A stretch of 20,982 bases of DNA from a virus, in the IMG/VR virus record IMGVR_UViG_3300037891_000227, positions 1-20,982 of that record; one strand, given 5' to 3'. How positions within the stretch are numbered: the first letter of the stretch is position 1; each line of letters opens with the position of its first letter. The notes beneath the pieces are model-generated. The model was not told where the DNA came from, ran no database searches, and saw nothing but the letters and a program-made list of their open reading frames with translations. The position numbers were made by a program, and so were the translations under genes. Shown here one piece after another: positions 6,398 to 13,822 of this stretch.

Positions 6398-7870
6398 ATG
6401 AGTGACATCGTTATAACCAAAAATGATGAAGTTGATATTATTGTAAAATCAAATGATTCTGGTATCGTAATGGAACTAAGCGAGTTCTTTACTTTTTATG
6501 TGCCGGGTTATAAATTTGTACCTTCTTATCGTAATAAGTTATGGGACGGAAAAATAAGATTATATGATACTCGCAATAACACGCTTCCTAGTGGTTTGCT
6601 ATACCACGTAGAGAAATTTGCAGGACAAAGAGGATATGAAATACTTAATAAAATACAAGAAGCAAATATTGAAAGCTGTGATATTCCTGAGCTTAGCTTA
6701 TCTAATGCTGGGAATCCTATCAGTCTTCGTGATTATCAATCTATAGCAATTAACCATGCGTTAAAGTTTAAACGCTCTCTTTTAGTTTCACCCACAGGCT
6801 CTGGTAAATCTCTTATGATTTATATGATACTTCGTTGGTATCTTGAAGCATCGAATAAGAATGCACTAATTGTAGTACCAACGACTTCTCTTGTAGAACA
6901 ATTATGGAAAGACTTTGCAGACTATTCATCTAATGACGATACATTTAACCCCAATGAAGTTCATAAGATATATGCAGGAAAAGAAAAAGAATCATTTCCA
7001 CACAGAGTGGTAATCACTACTTGGCAATCAGTCTTTAAGATGCCACGTAATTGGTTTGAAGATTACGAAATGGTTGTAGGAGATGAAGCTCATTTGTTTA
7101 AAGCTAAATCATTAACTACTATAATGGGTCACCTAAGAAATGCATGGTTAAGAATAGGAACTACAGGAACTCTAGACGGAACTAAAGTTCATAAGCTTGT
7201 ACTAGAAGGCGCTTTTGGTCCTACCTTTAATGTGACATCTACAAAGAAACTAATCGAATCAGAAACTCTTTCTGCGTTGTCTATTGATGTGTTACATATG
7301 CAATATCCAGATGCTGAGAAAAAAGCTTTTGGTAAAAAAACATACCAAGAAGAAGTACAATATATAGTAGCTCACGAAAAGAGAAATAACTTTATTAAGA
7401 ATCTTGCTATAGCTCAAAAGGGTAACACATTAGTTCTATTCAATCTTGTAGAGAAACACGGTAAACCATTGTTTAAATTGATTAGAGATTCGGCCAAGAT
7501 TGATAGAAAAGTATTCTATGTGTCAGGTGAAGTCGGAGCTATCGATAGAGAAGAAATCAGAACACTAGTAGAAAAAGAAAAGGATGCTATTATTGTAGCT
7601 TCGCTTGGTACATTCTCTACCGGTATCAATATAAAGAATCTTCACAATATGGTATTCGCTGCTCCTACAAAAAGTCAGGTAAGAGTTCTCCAATCTATTG
7701 GTCGTTCATTAAGAAAGTCAGAGAGCGGACAACCCGCGAAGGTGTATGATATATGCGACGACTTTAGTTGGAAGACTAGAAAGAACTACACTCTTGGCCA
7801 CGGAATAGAACGAATCGGTATCTATGAAAAAGAAGAGTTAGACTTTAAGACTCACCCAGTACCTATGTGA
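6398..7870 (+). CDS. uvsW: UvsW RNA-DNA and DNA helicase
   Basis: UvsW is a superfamily 2 helicase that in T4 unwinds R-loops, regresses forks and moves branches, and so shifts replication from origin-based to recombination-based mode. The product has 490 residues (T4: 503). Motifs in order: a DRD-like N-terminal domain with the KLWDGKIRLYD signature (47-57), Q-motif-like RDYQ (111), Walker A PTGSGKS (132-138), motif Ia VVPTTSLVEQ, DEAH (229-232), motif III TTGTLDG (255-261), and motif VI QSIGRSLRKS (432-441). All catalytic residues are present. It begins without a Shine-Dalgarno right after a late promoter. Its end overlaps the convergent fibre gene by 8 bases. Confidence 0.96.
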   Translation: MSDIVITKNDEVDIIVKSNDSGIVMELSEFFTFYVPGYKFVPSYRNKLWDGKIRLYDTRNNTLPSGLLYHVEKFAGQRGYEILNKIQEANIESCDIPELSLSNAGNPISLRDYQSIAINHALKFKRSLLVSPTGSGKSLMIYMILRWYLEASNKNALIVVPTTSLVEQLWKDFADYSSNDDTFNPNEVHKIYAGKEKESFPHRVVITTWQSVFKMPRNWFEDYEMVVGDEAHLFKAKSLTTIMGHLRNAWLRIGTTGTLDGTKVHKLVLEGAFGPTFNVTSTKKLIESETLSALSIDVLHMQYPDAEKKAFGKKTYQEEVQYIVAHEKRNNFIKNLAIAQKGNTLVLFNLVEKHGKPLFKLIRDSAKIDRKVFYVSGEVGAIDREEIRTLVEKEKDAIIVASLGTFSTGINIKNLHNMVFAAPTKSQVRVLQSIGRSLRKSESGQPAKVYDICDDFSWKTRKNYTLGHGIERIGIYEKEELDFKTHPVPM

Positions 7871-10853
7871 TTGAGCCATTAGCAACAAAGTCACTAGTCA
7901 TGTCCATTATCTTGTACGTAATTCTAAAAAAGTAATTATCATCTACCGTTTGACTATACGTATTCAAATTAGCATAGGTATTTGCGCCTTCTGGTCTAAG
8001 TAATAATGGTACATTAGGATAAGCTCGTGTTTGAGTAGCGGGAGCATCTCTTACAATAATAGTATCGACTGCGCCGCCTGCTACAAACACACCATTAATA
8101 GTATGGTTTAAAAATTTCTTTTGAAAAGTAGCGAAAGTGTTATACTTACCGGATGAACCGTAGCCTGAAACTGTATTTGCTGGAGTTTCAACTACTAATT
8201 GCAAATTATTACCCCAACCTCTAAGCTGCCCGCCGCTCATTGGTGTCCATGAGCCTCTATCGATAAATATTTCGAGCTCTCTTATTACAAGTACTTTATT
8301 CGCACCAGGAGCAGGTATTAATTCAAGGAATGTAGATGCAGTTGTAGTCATTGCTTGGGCGCGAGTACCAGCAACTTTTATTACAATAACCCTTTCGTCT
8401 TGAACCAGATTGCCCGATAAATTAAAAGCAGCAGTTGTTGTTGATGATGATGAAGTTGGAAAATTTGCAGATACATAGTGACTGGAGCCAATAGTTGAAG
8501 CTCCATTAATGGACCCGGTCGCAGCCAGGTTTCCACCCGCAGAAACCCCTCCACTTGCTCTAATCTCGCCTTGAACATCTAATTCATAGCCAGCTTCAGC
8601 GGTCTTACCAATGCCAACTTCACCAGTATCATTGATAGTCATTCTAGCAATAGTAGCACCATCTGCGCCAGTATTATCTGGTCGAGTAGAAAATACTAAA
8701 TTTCCACTTGCGGCTGAAGAAGATGCTCTTATAGAATCTATACTCGCGTTAACATATGTTTCTGATGTACTATTAGTAAATGCTATACCAGTACCAGTAC
8801 CGGAAGTAGTTGAATCATTATGTATTCGAATTTGGCGAACAACGTTACCAGCACTTGTGTCTTTTACGTGTAATTTTCCTTGTACCGCAAAATTATCAAA
8901 AGCTGTAATTCCTGCATCTCCACGTAAACTAAGTGTGCCGCTGCCAGCATTCAAGCTTACATCATCACCTGGTGTGCCGTTTATACCAGATGTTAAAAAC
9001 GCGCCTACTCCTCCGCCGCCGGAGTTACCAGCAATAAAACTTACCGCACCGTTACTTGCTTTTAATTCAAGATAATCTCCATTGGTAGCTGGTTCATTAG
9101 TTAATGTTATTTTAGGATTGGTACCACTTGATGCAATATTACCAGTGAACGATGGATTATTTATTGGTGCTTTATTATCAACTCCTAAATCACTTTTCAA
9201 AGACTGAAAAGTCTTTGGCATAATTCCGGTACTTGCAAACATGGCCAGGTCGCCTCCGCCTGGAGCAGCAGAAGTATTATCCATTTTAACCGCATTCGTA
9301 TTAGCTATACCAAAGGTTAAGGTATCCTGCTTTCCAGCGATGTCAGTTATATTCTGGTCTACGTCTGATCGCAGTGTTGGAATACCCATATCACTTTTCA
9401 AAGACTGAAAAGTCTTTGGCATAATACCAGCACTTGCAAACATGGCAAGGTCACCTCCACCTGGAGCGGCAGACGTGTTATCCATTTTAACTGCGTTTGT
9501 ATTAGCTATACCAAAGGTTAAGGTATCCTGCTTTTGGCCAATCGCCGTGGCGGTTGTAGTAGCAAAATTAGCGTCATCGCCTAAAGCCGCAGCCAATTCA
9601 TTTAAAGTGTTTAATGCTTCTGGAGCAGAATTAACTACACCCGCAACTTGAGTATCTACATAAGTTTTATTTGTTAAATGATCGTTTGAAGTTGGTGCCG
9701 CATTTGATTGCGGATTACCAGTAAATATTGGATTGGCTAATGGTGCTTTATTATTAACTCCTAAATCACTTTTTAAGGATGCAAAAGTCTTTGGCATAAT
9801 ACCAGCACTTGCGAATATGGCAATGTCACCTCCAAACGGAGCGGCAGAAGTATTATCCATTTTAACCGCATTCGTATTAGCTAGGCCAAAAGTTAGTGCA
9901 TTTTGTTTTGCTGCAACTTGGGCATCTACATAAGTTTTATTTGTAAGATGATTACCCGCTGTTGGAGCAGTAGCTACATTCACATCTCCGCTTACGGTTA
10001 AAGATGTTAATGTTCCTACACTTGTAATGTTTGTTTGTGCTGCGGTTGAAAGAGTACCAGCTAATGTGGCTCCTGTTATACTTCCACTTGCTGCAATATT
10101 TCCTGTAACATCTAATGCTTGAGACGGTGAAGTCTTATTAATACCAAAGTTGCCTGTACTAATAAATGTATTTCCATCAGGCTTAAATTTCATAGTACTT
10201 AAAACAGAACCACCTTTTTTCAATTCTAAGTTAAAGTTCTTTTCACCTTCACCCGAGGCTGTGTTACCTTCGTATGTTATTCCAAATTCGTTATCCGCAG
10301 AAGCGGCATGTTTAATTCTTATACCTCCACCATTAAAAAATCCTTGTTGAATTTCTAAACCAGATGAAGCCGATACGCCCGTAAGTTTTAGTTGTCCACT
10401 TGATGTTAATGCAGTTAATGTTCCAACACTCGTAATATTTGGTTGAGCTGCAGTAGTTAAAGTTATTGCATCTATTCCAGCTTCGGCTAAAGTTTGATTT
10501 ATAAAATTGCCTGAACTCGAAACTAACAATTCACCGTCTGCTAATGAAGTGAGTGTAACATCATTCATTTCGGCGATGGTGTCTTCACTTTGAACCGCGC
10601 TAGTAACAAACTCTGTAGTAGCTATTTGAGTAGTATTTGTTCCAGCTGTTGCTGTCGGTGCAATAGGAGTTCCTGTGAAAGTAGGATCGGTAAACATCGT
10701 AGCCTTTGACTCGTTTGTCACATTGTTTATTCCTAATGAGTTGCGGGTCGCCGCGTCTTTTGTAACTCCTACAGGAACTAAACCTACTGATGGATTTATT
10801 GCAGCAGTCAAAGAACTATTTGATGAACTGATCGTTGCTTTTAAATCTGCCAT
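7863..10853 (-). CDS. Repetitive tail fibre protein (996 aa)
   Basis: A large, Ala/Thr/Ser/Asn-rich protein with phage-fibre repeats, likely a trimeric adhesin on the tail. The N-terminal two thirds hold recurring beta-rich units: FTGTPIAPTATAG, then two NITSVGTLT units, LTNKTYVDAQVA/LTNKTYVDTQVA, and three copies of a 48-residue TNAVKMDNTSAAP...IMPKTF..LKSD block at about residues 315-362, 440-487 and 507-554. Residues 760-996 are non-repetitive and probably form the distal tip. There is no visible S74 peptidase or other self-cleaving chaperone. The ATG follows AGGATAA, which overlaps the stop of the upstream minus-strand gene, so the two form one operon. Which receptor it binds, and whether it is the main long fibre, cannot be told. 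Confidence 0.85.
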   Translation of the reverse strand: MADLKATISSSNSSLTAAINPSVGLVPVGVTKDAATRNSLGINNVTNESKATMFTDPTFTGTPIAPTATAGTNTTQIATTEFVTSAVQSEDTIAEMNDVTLTSLADGELLVSSSGNFINQTLAEAGIDAITLTTAAQPNITSVGTLTALTSSGQLKLTGVSASSGLEIQQGFFNGGGIRIKHAASADNEFGITYEGNTASGEGEKNFNLELKKGGSVLSTMKFKPDGNTFISTGNFGINKTSPSQALDVTGNIAASGSITGATLAGTLSTAAQTNITSVGTLTSLTVSGDVNVATAPTAGNHLTNKTYVDAQVAAKQNALTFGLANTNAVKMDNTSAAPFGGDIAIFASAGIMPKTFASLKSDLGVNNKAPLANPIFTGNPQSNAAPTSNDHLTNKTYVDTQVAGVVNSAPEALNTLNELAAALGDDANFATTTATAIGQKQDTLTFGIANTNAVKMDNTSAAPGGGDLAMFASAGIMPKTFQSLKSDMGIPTLRSDVDQNITDIAGKQDTLTFGIANTNAVKMDNTSAAPGGGDLAMFASTGIMPKTFQSLKSDLGVDNKAPINNPSFTGNIASSGTNPKITLTNEPATNGDYLELKASNGAVSFIAGNSGGGGVGAFLTSGINGTPGDDVSLNAGSGTLSLRGDAGITAFDNFAVQGKLHVKDTSAGNVVRQIRIHNDSTTSGTGTGIAFTNSTSETYVNASIDSIRASSSAASGNLVFSTRPDNTGADGATIARMTINDTGEVGIGKTAEAGYELDVQGEIRASGGVSAGGNLAATGSINGASTIGSSHYVSANFPTSSSSTTTAAFNLSGNLVQDERVIVIKVAGTRAQAMTTTASTFLELIPAPGANKVLVIRELEIFIDRGSWTPMSGGQLRGWGNNLQLVVETPANTVSGYGSSGKYNTFATFQKKFLNHTINGVFVAGGAVDTIIVRDAPATQTRAYPNVPLLLRPEGANTYANLNTYSQTVDDNYFFRITYKIMDMTSDFVANGSIT
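9190..9333 (-). repeat. Fibre-gene direct repeat, copy 3 in gene order
   Basis: A 144-base unit of the fibre gene, nearly identical to 9391-9534 (offset 201 bases) and more distantly matching 9766-9909. It encodes the block with TNAVKMDNTSAAP and IMPKTFQSLKSD. The near identity of two copies at the DNA level suggests recent duplication or gene conversion. Confidence 0.85.
9391..9534 (-). repeat. Fibre-gene direct repeat, copy 2 in gene order
   Basis: Closest partner of the copy at 9190-9333, with only scattered, mostly silent differences. Both contain a perfect inverted repeat (CAAAGACT, four bases, AGTCTTTG) at 9399-9418, lost in the third copy. Confidence 0.85.
9766..9909 (-). repeat. Fibre-gene direct repeat, copy 1 in gene order (diverged)
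   Basis: Encodes the same 48-residue fibre block with more changes (AAPFGGDIAIF instead of AAPGGGDLAMF, TFASLKSD instead of TFQSLKSD), so it is the older or less homogenised copy. Confidence 0.75.
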
Positions 10854-10861
10854 AATTTATC

Positions 10862-11524
10862 CTAGTATCCGTAACCACTTGCTCCACCACCATCCGAAGT
10901 CTGAGTCTCTGATGGTGAGTTATTTGATGTATCATCTGATGCTGAAGATGTAGAGCCCGAAACTTGTTCAAGAGCGCTTTGGCTAGTCTCAGCGGTTTCC
11001 GAACTGTAATTAGTATTATCTGAGCCAATAGGATACACATGAACGTATCCTAAATTCATATATTGCGAGTGAATAGCATAAGAACCAACATAATTAGAAT
11101 TTCCTGTAATTGGGTCGTACATATAATGGGGTACGAAATTTTCTTCAGTATATCTGAATTCTATGCCTTCTGCTAAAGGATTGGCTTGAGATGCTGAAGG
11201 CAATACTTCTATTTGACCTTCCAAAACTCTAATCACCTCTGATGTTGATGAGTTATAAATTTCTATATCATACACATAGCGGCCAGATTTTAGAGCCTTT
11301 GTCTGTGCTGAAGTTAAAGATATCGTTATAGTATCTTGTATGGGTGAATTCTCATTGATAGTACATGTAAATGCAGTATACGTTTGAGAACGATACGATT
11401 TTCTTATTTTACCACGAGCTTGGTAGTCATTCAACTGAAAAAGACCAGATACTTGATTGTCTATGTTGATAGTTGAAGAAAAGGTTGCTCCTTGGTCTAT
11501 GTTTAAATTTGAGACTGTTGCCAT
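10862..11524 (-). CDS. Putative virion protein with Ig-like N-terminal domain
   Basis: The 220-residue product begins with a domain of about 105 residues (QGATFSSTINID, NDYQARGKIRKSY, LTSAQTKALKSGRYVYDIEI) that resembles the Ig-like beta domain of phage baseplate upper proteins (BppU-like) and many marine T4-like structural proteins. A linker rich in Tyr and Asn follows, and the last 35 residues are Ser/Thr/Asp/Gly-rich (SDGGGASGYGY at the end). It is the first gene of the minus-strand fibre operon and has a late promoter at 11570-11563 with an AAAGG site in the leader. It may be a fibre connector, adaptor or decoration protein; the domain call is from memory of the pattern. Confidence 0.6.
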   Translation of the reverse strand: MATVSNLNIDQGATFSSTINIDNQVSGLFQLNDYQARGKIRKSYRSQTYTAFTCTINENSPIQDTITISLTSAQTKALKSGRYVYDIEIYNSSTSEVIRVLEGQIEVLPSASQANPLAEGIEFRYTEENFVPHYMYDPITGNSNYVGSYAIHSQYMNLGYVHVYPIGSDNTNYSSETAETSQSALEQVSGSTSSASDDTSNNSPSETQTSDGGGASGYGY

Positions 11525-11527
11525 TTG

Positions 11528-11535
11528 TATAAATA
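11528..11535 (+). promoter_or_regulatory. Late promoter for the 160-aa gene
   Basis: Exact TATAAATA on the + strand, with a start expected near 11541 and a leader of about 57 bases to the ATG at 11598. It lies inside the leader of the opposite-strand gene. Confidence 0.6.
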
Positions 11536-11562
11536 CCTTTGTAGAGTTATTATTATATACTC

Positions 11563-11570
11563 TATTTATA
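11563..11570 (-). promoter_or_regulatory. Late promoter for the minus-strand fibre operon
   Basis: TATAAATA on the - strand, reading from 11570 to 11563, with a start expected near 11557 and a leader of about 33 bases to the ATG at 11524. It faces the + strand late promoter at 11528, so the two transcripts would overlap at their 5' ends by about 17 bases. Confidence 0.65.
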
Positions 11571-11597
11571 AGAAAACAACAGTAGAAAGGCAGGACT

Positions 11598-12080
11598 ATG
11601 AGCGAAGAATTTGAAGAATTACCAATACATGTTATTAAATTAGCAGACGGAACTACAATAATCGCTACCTTTATCGAAGACGATGGTCAAGAAACATTGA
11701 TATCTAACCCAATGGAAATGGATGTAACACCAATGGACGGTAAAGTAGAGATGTTTATGCAGGAGTGGTTATATGGGTGTTATTCAGAAGAAGTCATTAT
11801 ACCCAATGATAAAATAATAACTCACGCTCCTGCGAATAAACGACTACGAAAGTTTTACTCTAAATGTATAATTCAAGAACGATTATCTGACTTAGTCTCA
11901 GAGCTCTTTAACAAAGAACTTGATAATAAATCTGAATATATTGATTCATTAATAGATGGTCTTGAACCTAAAGATTATACTGAAGATGAAGATATCCTTT
12001 CTCCTTGGCGGAATAGAATGGAATGGAGTCCGAAGAGTGATACACCGATAGAAGACGATGAAGATGAGTCCCCTTTCTGA
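11598..12080 (+). CDS. Acidic protein of unknown function, possibly Sm-like N-terminus
   Basis: A 160-residue acidic protein. Residues 8-40 (HVIKLADGTTIIATFIEDD, then TLISNPMEM) have the strand-turn-strand look of an Sm-like fold: a ligand-type loop after the first strand and an asparagine before a hydrophobic strand. The middle has aromatic EMFMQEWLYGCYSEE, and the tail is Asp/Glu-rich (PIEDDEDESPF). It has an AAAGGCAGG ribosome site and a late promoter. The Sm-like reading is weak inference from pattern; I do not recognise a named family. It is crossed by a leftward antisense promoter just past its end. Confidence 0.7.
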   Translation: MSEEFEELPIHVIKLADGTTIIATFIEDDGQETLISNPMEMDVTPMDGKVEMFMQEWLYGCYSEEVIIPNDKIITHAPANKRLRKFYSKCIIQERLSDLVSELFNKELDNKSEYIDSLIDGLEPKDYTEDEDILSPWRNRMEWSPKSDTPIEDDEDESPF

Positions 12081-12092
12081 TTCGATTTAATC

Positions 12093-12121
12093 ATTATACC
12101 AAATCACGCAGTAAGTGTCAA
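12093..12121 (-). promoter_or_regulatory. Perfect consensus sigma70 promoter pointing left
   Basis: On the - strand, TTGACA (12121-12116) is followed after exactly 17 bases by TATAAT (12098-12093), with a TGG extension before the -10. Transcription should begin near 12086 and run antisense through the 160-aa gene toward the fibre operon. No gene on the - strand lies near its start. Confidence 0.8.
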
Positions 12122-12165
12122 GATAAACTGTGTATTTTTTTTAAGAAAGTTAACTAAAAAAAGGT

Positions 12166-12194
12166 TTTACATTTGCCTTAAAATAGTGTATATT
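12166..12194 (+). promoter_or_regulatory. sigma70-type promoter for gp55
   Basis: TTTACA (12166-12171), 17 bases, TATATT (12189-12194). The predicted start, 12201, is the A of the gp55 ATG, so the transcript should be leaderless. It is divergent from the minus-strand consensus promoter at 12093-12121. Confidence 0.7.
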
Positions 12195-12200
12195 ATATAT

Positions 12201-12770
12201 ATGAAAAATGAAAAATTGAAACCCAAACAGAAACCTCACTATGTAAATAATAGAGATTTTTCTGAAGCGGTAGTAGAGCATGTAAGAGCAACTAATACAG
12301 CAATTGAAAACGGAGATGATGAACCACGGATACCTGAATACATAGGATCATGTTTTCTAAAGATTTCAGAAGGCTTATCCCACAAACCAAACTTTGTTCG
12401 ATACACATATCGTGATGAGATGGTAATGGACGCAGTCGAAAATTGTATTAAAGCAATTAATAACTACAACATAGAAGCAGCAACTAGAACAGGTAAACCC
12501 AATGCATTCGCGTACTTTACGCAAATATCCTACTTCGCATTCTTGCGTCGTATAGCTAAGGAGAAGAAACAACAGGATATTAAGATGAAATGGATTGAAG
12601 AATCTGGCATGGAAGCCTTCGCAGATGTAGGAAGTGGTGGATTTGAGGGAGACAGCATAGTCGAAAGAATAAAAAATCGTATTCATACTGTTAAAGTTAA
12701 AGACCAATCACTAAAAGAATGGGCCAACCAACACGGGCTCAGCACACGCAAAAAGCGTAAGATTAAGTAA
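12201..12770 (+). CDS. 55: Late sigma factor gp55
   Basis: gp55 is the minimal sigma factor that directs host RNA polymerase to TATAAATA late promoters. The product has 189 residues (T4: 185). Shared segments are HYVNNRDFSEAVVEHV, ISEGLSHKPNFVRYTYRDEM and the region-2-like AFAYFTQISYFAFLRRIAKE (cited as NAFAYFTQISYFAFLRRI). An upstream in-frame GTG at 12186 would add five residues but lies within the promoter, so the ATG at 12201 is chosen. No Shine-Dalgarno is visible. The C-terminus is basic (STRKKRKIK) and lacks the hydrophobic DFL-type clamp-binding tail of T4 gp55. The stop shares a base with the gp47 start (TAATG). Confidence 0.93.
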   Translation: MKNEKLKPKQKPHYVNNRDFSEAVVEHVRATNTAIENGDDEPRIPEYIGSCFLKISEGLSHKPNFVRYTYRDEMVMDAVENCIKAINNYNIEAATRTGKPNAFAYFTQISYFAFLRRIAKEKKQQDIKMKWIEESGMEAFADVGSGGFEGDSIVERIKNRIHTVKVKDQSLKEWANQHGLSTRKKRKIK

Positions 12771-13822
12771 TGAAGATAGCGATAATTAATGATACTCATT
12801 GCGGTGTCAAGAACGGCAGTGATGTGTTCTTAGATAATGCGGAAGACTTTTACTCAAAGGTATTCTTTCCTTATCTAGAAGAACATAAAATAGATACAAT
12901 ATTACACCTTGGAGATTATTATGACCATAGAAGATTTGTTAATTTTAAAGCTCTTGAACGAAATCGACATATGTTCCTTGACGTTATTCGGTCTAAAGGT
13001 ATCAATATGTCTATTGTTCCTGGTAACCATGATGTTTATTATAAAAATACTAACGACCTTTGTTCTTTAAAAGAGCTCCTTGGTCACTATACTGATTGTG
13101 TTAAAATATACATGGAGCCGACTGACTTAGAAGTTGGAGATACTACTATTGGTTTGGTCCCATGGCTATGCCCCGAAAATGAAAAAGAATGCATGGACTT
13201 TATTCAGAACACTAAGTCTCAAATTCTAATGGGTCACTTTGAATTAGCTGGGTTTAAGTTTATGGCTAATACTAGTATCAAATCACATGGTATGGGTACT
13301 GAAATCTTCAATCGATTTGATTCAGTATACTCTGGTCATTATCACACAAAGTCAAGTCAAAGTAATGTTACCTATCTTGGCACTCAAGTTGAACTGACTT
13401 GGTCTGACGCTCACGACCCAAAGTACTTTCATGTCTTTGATACTGAAACTCGTGAGATGACTCCGGTAAGGAATCCATACACACTATTCCGCAAGCTATA
13501 TTACTCTGATGACGAACAGTCAGAATACTCAGATGTACATGGTAAGTATGTAAAGATTATCGTATCTGAAAAAACTAACGCGTACGAGTTTGATAAATAT
13601 GTAGATAGAGTACAAGCTCTTAACCCAGCGGACTTAAAGATTGTAGAGAACTTTGGAGACTTATCAGCAGAGACTATCGCCGATGAAGAAATCAATCTTG
13701 AAGACACGCAGACATTGCTCAACACATATGTTGATGCTATTGAATCTAAATTAAGTAAAAGAAAATTGAAAAACATTCTAAGTGAGCTTCACACAGAAGC
13801 ACTAGAAATAGAAGCTATATGA
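12770..13822 (+). CDS. 47: Recombination nuclease subunit gp47 (Mre11-like)
   Basis: gp47 is the metal-dependent nuclease partner of gp46; together they resect DNA ends for recombination and degrade host DNA. The 350-residue product (T4: 339) has every phosphoesterase motif: NDTHCG (D8, H10), HLGDYYDHR (D49), VPGNHDVYY (N86, H87), MGHFEL (H156) and SGHYHTK (H190, H192). Catalytic metal ligands are intact. The C-terminal 100 residues are the capping and gp46-contact region. It overlaps gp55 by one base and gp46 by four (ATGA), so the three are translated as one coupled operon. Confidence 0.96.
   Translation: MKIAIINDTHCGVKNGSDVFLDNAEDFYSKVFFPYLEEHKIDTILHLGDYYDHRRFVNFKALERNRHMFLDVIRSKGINMSIVPGNHDVYYKNTNDLCSLKELLGHYTDCVKIYMEPTDLEVGDTTIGLVPWLCPENEKECMDFIQNTKSQILMGHFELAGFKFMANTSIKSHGMGTEIFNRFDSVYSGHYHTKSSQSNVTYLGTQVELTWSDAHDPKYFHVFDTETREMTPVRNPYTLFRKLYYSDDEQSEYSDVHGKYVKIIVSEKTNAYEFDKYVDRVQALNPADLKIVENFGDLSAETIADEEINLEDTQTLLNTYVDAIESKLSKRKLKNILSELHTEALEIEAI

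Noticed and set aside
8611-9075. 154-residue + strand reading frame within the fibre gene
   Set aside because: It is antisense to the repetitive fibre CDS, has Pro/Val-rich low-complexity content and no ribosome site or promoter.
12186-12200. GTG start adding five residues to gp55
   Set aside because: It lies in the promoter's -10 region and would not be transcribed from it.
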